Below the pieces are notes generated by a model, which worked only from the letters and a program-made list of their open reading frames with translations, did no database searches and was not told the origin of the DNA. Below, piece after piece: positions 10,500 to 18,523 of a DNA stretch of 18,523 nucleotides; position 1 is the first letter of the stretch; every line of letters begins with the position of its first letter. Both the position numbers and the translations under genes were made by a program. Source of the DNA: Trametopsis cervina (Eukaryota > Basidiomycota > Agaricomycetes > Polyporales > Irpicaceae); assembly GCA_022385755.1 (NCBI GenBank), contig MU278353.1, forward strand, positions 1,239,130 through 1,257,652, in the 5' to 3' direction.

Positions 10500-11150
10500 G
10501 CCATACGCCACATTGCGCAAATCCTGTTCGGAAGCGTTGAAAGGCGTACCTGCAGCGCGGGACGGACGACTTCCATGCCATCAATCTACGCAGAGCCGTC
10601 TCCAGTCACCGGCGTGTTGCGGGCGGATAACATCGCCCGTGCATGTCGAACGCCCACCGTCGCAAAGTCGACCACGCATGTGTGGTTGTGTTGCAACGAC
10701 AGATGGCAGAGTATAGGCGGCGTGGATGCCACTTGCAGAGCAGCGAGCAGCACTTGCCCAAAACACCGCTACGTGATAGGCACTGTATGAGATACTAGAT
10801 TAGCTCGCGTGGGCAACAGAAAGCGTTCGAATGCATCACCTATAGTTCATGATGCTCGTCGAGAGGCATCTGCGGTTCCGTACGCGTTGCGGGAGGCTGT
10901 AGCCGTAACGAGACTTGAAGATGTAGCAATCGGGGACGTCGAGCATCTAACCCGGCGTAGAAAAAAGCATCAGCACGATTGAGTTGGCAAGAATCGCACA
11001 AGACTTGGGTGGCAGACAAAGGAGAGCTGAGGACGAGTAGAAGCCGACGACGTGTACGTCCGTGGTGAAGCAGTGAGTGATCGTAGCGCGCGTGTGCAGA
11101 TCAGCCCGAGGACTCCGAGGCCAGCGATTACTGCGTCACACGCGCTGAGG
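10500..11150. repeat. Third, diverged copy of the DUF6535-locus upstream repeat
   Basis: An exact 20-bp block (10565-10584) recurs at 17269-17288 with alignable flanks. Further right, the gaggctgtagccgta...cttgaag...cgtcgagcatctaac series (about 10889-10950) parallels gaggcagcagccgta...cttgaag...cgtcgagcatccaac (about 18322-18390), and ggtgaagcagtgagtg near 11066-11081 parallels ggtgaaggggtgagtg near the window end. This suggests another locus of the same family once stood here or the repeat spread on its own. Confidence 0.5.
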
Positions 11151-11159
11151 TAACAGCGA

Positions 11160-12069
11160 CCACGACTTCTTCACCTCGCTTGTCGACTTATGCCCTGACC
11201 CCCTCTACGTACTCGCGGCGCGCAGGCTTCGTGCGTCAATAAACCTTACTACGCATTCCCTGAACACACGGACAAGGTCACGACATGCCAACTGAGGTTG
11301 GGGAGACTTGTATGAGCTGTAGCCTTGGTGGTTGACAGAGACGGGTGCGTCGCCCTTCGCTTTTCATATTTAATCCACTCACAATCCCCGGGTTCACAGA
11401 TCGCTTTATCAATATGTTATTTGAACGTTCTCAGATCAGGAGCACAACGTCTCTCGTCGTCCTCATCACCAATGAGGTACAGTCCCAGTGGCAGTCCCTC
11501 AAACAGCACGCCTCGCGCGGTTTCCTCGCCCAGCTCAACGATATGGAGTGCGGCAACGCCTCCAGCTCTGGTGACTCACCGCTCTAACATCAAATATGCG
11601 GCGTCGACTTCCCCTTAACCCTCTCACGCACCCCGCTTCAGATACATTCCTCTAAAGTCCTCAGCATCCTCTTCTCGCACGCCGCTTGCAACACCTCTCG
11701 CCTTCCTTGTGTGTGCTCCTCGCTTGCGCCAACCTGCGTCAACCACGCTTCTTGACATACCTATCTCGCCCCATCGAACTGTCCAGCCGGCGAGTCTGCG
11801 CTGCTGGACACGGCTGATGTGCTCCCTGCTCCTGCGCGACAGCTATTCACGTCTTCATACACGGATTTCAGAGCTTGTATGATTTACCAAGATGCATGGC
11901 AGCAACCTTACGAACGGTCCGTCCTCCAGCGTCGTTCAGGTGCGGAGGGTAGTCCAAGCCATTGCTCTGTCCGTCGTCAGAGGTTGCAGAGACTGGAAGA
12001 CTGACGAATTCGCAGGATGATGGAACGTACAGAGGCCGCTACGCCATCCGTGACGTGCCTCCGGGACCA
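11160..12069 (+). other. Possible decayed coding sequence, unrecognised
   Basis: Plus-strand stretches read like protein but in changing frames: HDFFTSLVDLCPDPLYVLA near 11180-11240, FTDRFINMLFERSQI and the sequence after it in the frame 11345-11587, and ESALLDTADVLPAPARQLF near 11790-11850 before a stop at 12002-12004. No domain is recognised. It could be the upstream part of the relic at 12070-12710, a separate relic, or chance. Confidence 0.25.
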
Positions 12070-12710
12070 CAATCAAGACGTGTGCGTAGCCTCTCTTCGC
12101 AATCATAGTGCTTCCTTCCGCAACGCAAGCTGCGAATACCGTTCTACCAACCACATGGACAAGCAAGTGCCTAATCACATCCAGAAGCACTTACACTGAC
12201 CTGGTCTGCCACGTCGACACACGCTCGTTCGGTAGGAACTATTGCCACGTGCGTGTGTCAATAACTGGTCAAGCAAATATTATACTTCCTGGCCGACGTG
12301 CACCGCATCCACGGCGACTTAGATCTCTTCCCGTACACTAAAGCCGACGTGACTCGCCTTTCTATCGTCGTGGAGCCCTTCATCTCTCGCGGCCTAGCTC
12401 TCTCGACGCGTCCTTCCGCTTACACGACTCGGAGACCACGTACGCTCTGTGGATAAATCGGAAGGAACAATGTTGACGTCAGGTCGCTGCTCGTCGGGTA
12501 GAGTGTCCTTCGCGGACACCACCGAGTTTGTAAGCGACTTGTGTAAGCGACTTGCTGAAGGTCTCTGGAGCGGAGCGATGCACGAAACCTCCGCCGTTCG
12601 GACGTGAGCCGTCACCGTTCAACGGTGTAACGAAGCCGTATGAATTCACCAGAGGGGCAATGCAGATTGTGAGTTTGCATACAACCCGCAGTACTCCACA
12701 CCGGTAAACT
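12070..12710 (+). pseudogene. Frameshifted relic resembling the middle region of the DUF6535 proteins
   Basis: Fragments in successive frames are colinear with copy B. They are VASLRNHSASF (compare YLSLRTHHEF); YFLADVHRIHGDLDL then VTRLSIVVEPFISRGLAL (compare LFLHLTCQSCQESKLDL, LTRIKSVVEPFFIKLGL); LHDSETTYALWINRKE (compare LTDSFESNNYDAPWRRVLNK); and FADTTEFVSDL (compare LGDTARFLTNLL). Stops at 12454-12456 and 12605-12607 and frame changes show that it is not a working gene. The membrane domain was not found upstream. It lies opposite in orientation to both intact copies. The similarity is by eye and partly weak. Confidence 0.42.
12529..12554. repeat. 13-bp perfect tandem duplication
   Basis: The unit tgtaagcgacttg occurs twice in a row (12529-12541, 12542-12554). 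Thirteen is not a multiple of three, so it shifts the frame of the relic in which it lies. With one unit the plus-strand frame would run open from about 12446 to 12707. Confidence 0.9.
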
Positions 12711-13396
12711 CGTACCCAAACCGTAACCGATGGTCCAGAGGGACACGACATAATAGTGCATGCCTACGCGTGATGGGCTCATCAACAGAAACACGCTGTT
12801 TAACTGCCTCTCTGCACCTGTTCGCTCCGACTTTGCGGAGCACATCCATCGACACCGTTCTCTTCCTTAGCTTTCACATCTGACGATCCTCGTACGTCCA
12901 GATCACATTTTGGTTACATCTTCTTGAGCTCACCGACATCTTGCAGTGTTATTCCCTGCGGACTACTGTCTGAAAAGCGGCAACGCGATGCGCGCATCCG
13001 GATTTGAAAAATGTGAAGTGAACTTTTTCAAGTCATCCGTGGACGGTTCTCGCGAGTCCTGTGCAAGGCGTTTGTTCAGCGAGACTAGGGGGCTCTCGCT
13101 TCAGCATCCTGCCCGATTGTACGAGCTTTTGTAGATCCAGCTAGAATAGCCACCATATTCATACAATGAGAATTAGGATTCGCTGTCGATCTTGTGTTGT
13201 ATGAGAAGCCTGTGCTCCTTCCTTTGTAGAATGATAATGTGACGAGGGCATTACAGAATACAGCCACCGCATGAGGCTACAGACATAATGCAGGGTAGTA
13301 GATTCACAGGCGAGAAGATTGACTACGTAGAGCGCGCAGTACTACCAACGACTATGTCGACAAAATAGTGACTGATTACAGGGGTACCGACTGCCT
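12711..13396. other. Intergenic, 3' flank of copy B
   Basis: No gene recognised. The part nearest copy B shares short blocks with the 3' flank of copy A. It contains the inverted repeat at 13001-13034. Confidence 0.4.
13001..13034. repeat. Short inverted repeat (hairpin-capable)
   Basis: The 11-bp arms gatttgaaaaa (13001-13011) and tttttcaagtc (13024-13034) are complementary except for one position and flank 12 nt. It lies outside any gene I can support; its function is unknown. Confidence 0.6.
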
Positions 13397-16300
13397 CTAC
13401 CGGAATGTCATTATATGATCATGCTCAGACCGGCGCAATCCCACATCCACAATACCTTTATCGTGCCCCAAATCTGTGCCGACCTTTTCTACAGCACCTC
13501 CCGACGGTCCATGTCCCTGCTCATCGTCCTGAATTTTGAGAACGTCCGGATTGTCTCCCGGCTCAGGGACTACGCTTTCTGGAGACGTATCATCCGGAAT
13601 ACCTTCCTCCACCCAATCGGTGCTAAGTCGTCCTCCACCCTCTCCCGCCGATCCAGATATCCGCGCATCGTCCTTGGTTTCGAAGAGACCGTCCAGATTA
13701 TCTGCAGCAGCTTCTGCTTCGGGTGGTGCGTCCTCCGAAGAGTTGGTGTGAAGAAGCCCTATGGCCGCCTGATTCAGGTCCGCCGTATCTTCTAAGATCG
13801 CGCCGCCGTGTTCATCATCATGGCTGCTGTCCGCCCCGAACCCACCACCACCTGCCTTGAGAACGAGGTCGACGATTTCATCAGGCTCAGGTCCTCCTGC
13901 AACTATGTCGGGATCGTCTCCAGAATTTCCAGGTTCCTCAGCACTGCGAGGTGCATCCGCGCCTTCACTATCACTACCGGAATCTCCACCGTCTTCCGGG
14001 ACGTCAGGTGCTTTGAGTGCGTCGGGTGCGTTTACTCCTCTAGTACGATCGGTAGTCCCAGCTCCGCCTCCAGATCCCTCACCACGTTCCGTTGACGGAC
14101 CAGCCGCACTGCTGTCGAGATTGTCAGCGTCACATTTACGCAGGTACGGCTCGACGTCCCTCTTGGCTGCCTCTCTCTCCTCGGCGTTCATTTCCTGAAG
14201 ACGCCTCATCCTCCAGAATCGCTCTTCAGGGGTAGAGATATCCATAAGTGCCAGATAGAAGCCGTCGGGGATGGGAGACTCTTCTGGCCTGAATGCTGCG
14301 CGCCACGCCGAATATCCCTTCTCGTTATCGCGATCGGAGTCCTCATTTCGCGCATCCACACCTGAAAGCCAGTTGAAGCACGAGTGTATCTTGCTGGCTT
14401 CTTCATTTGTGTCACCTTCGAGCACCGGTGCAGCCTGGACCAACGAAGCCAATGCGTCAAAGATCCCGCGCCAGCTTTCAGTCAACGCCGTGCTTTTGAC
14501 ATCATCCCTGACATGATACATGCTCATCGCAAGACCTGTGCAAGCCTTCAGCACGGACAGCCTTGTGAACTGATCCGGAGAGTTTGTTGCAATGGTCTCA
14601 ATGGCGACCGCGACACGGGACAGAGCTGGTGAAGGAAACAGATCAGAAGAGACATGGACACAAATGGGAACGATCCACATACCCGCGGTGTTTGTACGAA
14701 AGTCCTCATTGTGAACGTAAAGATAGAATGAATCTGGGTAAGACTTGATGAACATTGTCAGTAGCTTCCCCGCCACTGCATCTGGCTTTGATGAGAAAAT
14801 CATGCGCCAGAGTGATGCTAGCCTATCCTCGGACGGCCGACGGTCAACCACAGTGAGCTTGATGATGTACGCAAGAGCGTCGTGCTGAGCATCCGACCAC
14901 TCGCCATTCTGAGCAGCGGTGTCGTCGCGCAGCAGGTTGGTAAGGAACCTAGCGGTGTCGCCGAGTGAGTCCTTATTCAGCACTCTCCGCCACGGTGCGT
15001 CGTAATTGTTGGACTCAAACGAGTCTGTGAGCCCAAGTTTTATGAAGAAGGGTTCGACAACAGATTTAATCCGTGTGAGAGACTGAGCCAGGTCCAACTT
15101 CGACTCCTGGCACGATTGGCAGGTGAGATGTAGAAAGAGTTTCAGTCCTATAGCAGATGGCACAGAGGCGGTGACTGCAGCAAATATCTCGTGTCTCTTG
15201 TTGAGAGCTTCCCAGGGTGGAGAATGTACTTTTGCAAACTCGTGGTGTGTCCGAAGGGAGAGGTAAAGGGCCGCAGTCCAGGAAGCCACTGTCCCCGACT
15301 TAAAGGTGCTGTCGGAAGGAAGGAGGATTTCGGTAATCCGGAGGTGCCGTGCAAGAATAGAATGTATTGAGTCAAGCGCGCGAATTGTTGCCATGCTGCA
15401 GTCAATAACCTGAGGGGGGTCCTCGAATTTTCCCTCCCATGGGACACGATGTTGCAGAATCTGTAGCACAAACCGAATGATGTCTTCTTGCTTGGGCGTG
15501 ATCTGCTGGAGCGCGTCGACCATTGCCGTCCCGACAATTTCGTCGTTTCCCTGCAGCGCATCGGCAGCCACCATGATCTCAAGATCTCCAGCTTCGTGTT
15601 TTGCTGCTGTAACTTCATCATATGGCTCAGTCAGTGTATCAAGACGCTCAACGTGTTGTCTTGCCCAGAAATATATTACTTTCGCCATACGCCCGCGGAG
15701 TGGGGAACCCCAATGTATATTGTAGGCACGGGTCTTCATCCCTCTTAGAAGTGATTTCCATCGGATACGCACACTGTGACGCACTGAGACGACAAGCGAA
15801 TCAAGCGCAGGTGTCTTATATGGGCAATGGGCGAAGAAGAGAGGGGAGATCGTCACAAAGAAGAAGATGAATCCCCAGCCGGCGACGAGAGGGAGTGTTG
15901 TGTTCCGGACACTCGAGTGTAGTTCCGCGGTGTAGAAACAGAGACCAACAAAGAACAGTCCAAGCGCCAGTTGCAAGAGAAGAGGAAGACATGCGGCTAT
16001 CGTCAGCACCTTCCATGTCTCCAAGCCTGCACGGCGGAAGCTCCGTATGCGAAGACGGCCCTGGGGAAACGACGTCACGAACTTCATGTACTCGCGAAGC
16101 CATTGCTTCACGAGGATCCCGAACGAAGCTGTAGCAAGGCTGATGACAAGACTCGCAGCCCAAAGGTCATTGATGCGAATGGCGTTGACCGAAGGCTCGA
16201 ATGGAGGGGAGGAGGTGGATACGGGAGAAGTGCTGATGATAAAATCGCCTTGGATTGTGTAGTTTGCGTTCTGCGCTGACATCTGCCTCAGAGTCGTCAA

Positions 16301-16712
16301 AGTGGCCCCGGGGATGTCTTCTTGAAGGAGCGCAACAGCGACCACAAGGAATGCTGAAAGGACAGCCGAGAATAGACCAATCTCGAAAGGTATCAGCGCA
16401 TTATCATAGACAAGCAGTCCTATCGCTTACAAAAACAAGGAGAGTGTCGATGTCGTTCTTGACGCCTTCAATCTGATCTTTGTCGAATTCGTCTACCGCT
16501 CTCTGGATGACAGCCCAGCCTATGGGCGTGTCGCGAGTGAGGATGTGTATCGGGTCCTTCGGTGTCCCACGGGGTTTGTGTTTTGTGCCGCTTGAAGCAG
16601 CCGAGGGTTCTCGAGAGTTCCGTTTACTATGAGACAAGCTGCGAGCCGAGCGAACCGACGATCGTCTTGAGGTCGAACGAGACACGGAGCGGGATGTGAC
16701 AGAATTTGCCAT
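13397..16712 (-). CDS. DUF6535 membrane protein, copy B (2 exons)
   Basis: Exons 16712-16431 and 16381-13397 give 1088 residues, uninterrupted. The N-terminus is Arg/Ser-rich, followed by GWAVIQRAVDEFDK and NDIDTLLVF, and after the intron IGLFSAVLSAFLV. Four membrane segments lie near residues 91-114, 167-186, 218-246 and 257-277, with the DUF6535 hallmarks FGILVKQWLREYMKF, CLPLLLQLALGLFFVGL and CPYKTPA. Residues about 290-845 look helical and soluble with no known domain. Residues about 847-1088 form an acidic Gly/Asp/Glu/Ser-rich tail starting AGPSTERGEGSGGG and ending MTFR. In the membrane part it differs from copy A at roughly one position in eight by eye; the tails diverge more, yet their first 16 and last 30 or so residues stay similar. 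Role unknown; membrane location inferred. The segment 14626-14682 may also be spliced, giving 1069 residues. Confidence 0.92.
14626..14682 (-). other. Exitron-like segment of copy B (57 nt)
   Basis: Counterpart of 1324-1381 with identical donor GTATGT, CTGAT motif and CACCAG acceptor. It is 57 nt long with no stop, so both retention (adding 19 residues, roughly GMWIVPICVHVSSDLFPSP) and removal keep the frame. Confidence 0.5.
16382..16430 (-). other. Intron 1 of copy B (49 nt)
   Basis: Phase-0 intron with donor GTAAGC, CTGAT motif and acceptor CGAG. It carries an in-frame stop near its 5' end, so it must be removed. Same position and length as in copy A; splicing joins DTLLVF to IGLFSAV. Confidence 0.92.
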
Positions 16713-16870
16713 GAGATCCAGAAGACTGCAGTGGAGCTATCACTGACAGCGTTGGGGTCGCTGCAGAGGAGAGGCCGTACGTCCCGAGTGCGCTGACGAT
16801 CGCGGAGACAGGAGTGCTATGAGGGGAAGAGGGACGAAAGAAGGGTCGTCGCCTTGCATATATTCGCCGT
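16713..16870 (-). promoter_or_regulatory. Promoter and 5' leader of copy B
   Basis: On the minus strand a TATA-like gaatatatgc (16856-16865) lies about 145 nt before the ATG. It is followed by a pyrimidine-rich run (about 16812-16848), the arrangement common near fungal transcription starts. No ATG occurs in the leader before 16712. The empty target site of the copy A insertion (ctgcagagg) lies at about 16761-16769. Confidence 0.5.
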
Positions 16871-18523
16871 GGGCTTCGCAGATAGGGCGTCAGTGGACCC
16901 TTGGAAGGCGTGCCTACCGCGCGGTATCAACGAACGGCCTTCCATGCCAGACATCTTCGACGAACCGCTCTTGACCGCCGGCGTGTTGTCCACGGTGACC
17001 GTTTTTGCGTGTGGCGATGCTCACCCGCAGAGCGACATCATGCCTAGAACGCGGGGATGGAGTCGCAAGAGGAAAAATCGGCCGCTGTTGAAGAGGGCCC
17101 TGTGTCGATTGGTGTACCAGCAAGGCGAGGGGATGGCTGTTTACATCGTGAGACCAATGCAAAAGCTGTAAGATGATTTAATCTTCCAGCGGAGCGACGT
17201 TGACATGCTTCCATGCTAGCGGTGGCCCACTATTTGGGAGCGTTGGAAGCTTCCTGGAGTGCAGAACAGACGACTTCCATGCCATCAAGCTTCGAGGGCC
17301 TCCCTAGCCGCCAGCGTGTTGTTCAACGCAGTCCATGCGCTTGATCTCAGCCTATTGCCATGTCGGCGGCCCACAAGTATTCCGCAGGTCGTTGTGTGAC
17401 GCATCGTCGCTCGAGTATCCCGCCTCCAGTTGCTGTTAGCAAAGCATATGTGAGTGCTTGTTCTTCGACCGCAACTGAGTCAGAGATGCAGTTAAACTGC
17501 GGCATCATCCCGTGCAATGAGTATATGGACCTCAACGCTCGGCTAGTAGGCGATCGTCTCGGAGATCTATATGACAATTGGGATGTATGAAGCTTGCAAG
17601 GGGACGGTAAAAGGATTGGGTGCGGTGCGCGGGTGGCGTCACGGAGTGTGCGTGTAAGCTTTCCTGCACCTTCCAGGTTGCCGTGCCGCGGTTACATCAA
17701 CCGGACCCAATGGTAGTAGTTCGGGCCAGGCCCGTCGTGCACTACATCAGATGTTCAGTAGCTTACTCACAATGTGTATGAAGGCAGGGAAAGACGTGCC
17801 TGTAGTTCGTCTGCCTATGAACAGACTGCTGCGAAGGACACACCCTCCCTGGTCAGAGCAGGAAGTTGAGATTGCTTCGCCCGCGCATGTACAGAATCCG
17901 GAATGAGACGTTCACAGGGTCGTCCGCACATATGGGCATGCCTGCAGCGATCGATCCCGAGGTGGATAGCACCTGCAGAGCAGAGAGCATAGTCGAAAGG
18001 TCGTGTATGTTATGACGAGTGATCTCGGTTCTGATAGGCACCGTCGCGACAATTTGCTGGGTAGGGTTGGAAAGGCAGATAAGGTTGCATTGCGTATTAT
18101 CTGGGAGGCGGGCATGCAGTAAGCGTACGGGTACACCATAGTATGCTAACAATCACATACCGGAATGAACCTCATCTGCGGTCTGCACTGTGATTCCTAT
18201 AGTTCTCCACTACTGTAGTCTACCATTTACGGGCTCTAGCTTGTTTTCGGGTGTAATTTGCCTCGAAAATCGGAGCAATACTTCCTGAGAAGCTTGCTGT
18301 TGGACGGACACCAAGATATAGGAGGCAGCAGCCGTACCGCGGAGGCTTGAAGGCACAGTAATTGGCGCGATAGAGTGCGTCGAGCATCCAACTTAGGACA
18401 CGAAGGGGAGGTACGAGTGACTAGAGATTACATCACGTTCGGGATCAGACGAAGGGAGACTGAGGGAGAGTTGAGATCGACGGTGTGTGGTCCATGGTGA
18501 AGGGGTGAGTGTAGCTGCAGCGC
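16871..18523. repeat. Upstream repeat region of copy B, running off the window
   Basis: 16871-17220 aligns with 5233-5620 beside copy A. 17250-18523 has blocks in common with 10.5-11.15 kb. Open frames here (16854-17171 plus, 17162-16914 minus, 18152-17853 minus) have no recognised domain and their equivalents in the other copies are broken, so I do not call genes. Confidence 0.45.

Noticed and set aside
10801..10832. tRNA-like signals (tagctcgcgtggg followed by gttcgaatgc)
   Set aside because: The two boxes are too close together for a tRNA, both deviate from consensus, and no acceptor stem could be formed.
16854..17171. 105-codon plus-strand frame upstream of copy B
   Set aside because: The homologous DNA beside copy A (5220-5530) has a stop in this frame, so it is not conserved as coding; it is better explained as promoter-region sequence.

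Overview
The window looks like nuclear DNA of a basidiomycete fungus, most likely an Agaricomycete. The two clear genes have short introns (49 nt, GT...AG, with a CTGAT branch-point-like motif). Both encode proteins with the DUF6535 membrane domain, a family known from mushroom-forming fungi. No bacterial-style operons, tRNA, rRNA, CRISPR arrays or complete transposase genes were seen.

Layout. Two paralogous DUF6535 genes lie on the minus strand at the two ends: gene A (3441 down to 146) and gene B (16712 down to 13397). They share exon-intron structure, four membrane segments, a long helical middle and an acidic disordered tail ending in MTFR. Homology continues into the upstream DNA, so a whole locus was duplicated, not just a reading frame. 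In copy B a TATA-like box and a pyrimidine-rich tract lie within 150 nt of the ATG. In copy A the equivalent promoter sequence is at 5129-5620, separated from its gene by a 1.6 kb insertion (about 3495-5130). That insertion has 30-bp imperfect terminal inverted repeats and matches an empty site in copy B.

The middle (about 5.6-13.3 kb) is gene-poor. It holds a diverged third copy of the upstream repeat (about 10.5-11.15 kb). On the plus strand it also holds what looks like a frameshifted relic of a DUF6535-family gene (about 12.07-12.71 kb), plus a few doubtful reading frames. The stretch right of copy B (17.2-18.5 kb) is the same kind of upstream repeat and runs off the window.

The most interesting observation is a 58-nt segment in gene A (1324-1381) with full splice signals. 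It contains a 1-nt difference from copy B that breaks the reading frame when retained and leaves it intact when removed. The paralog has the same segment at 57 nt with no stop, so there it can be either coding or intron. This resembles an exitron whose removal has become obligatory in one paralog. All comparisons were made by eye, so identities are approximate.
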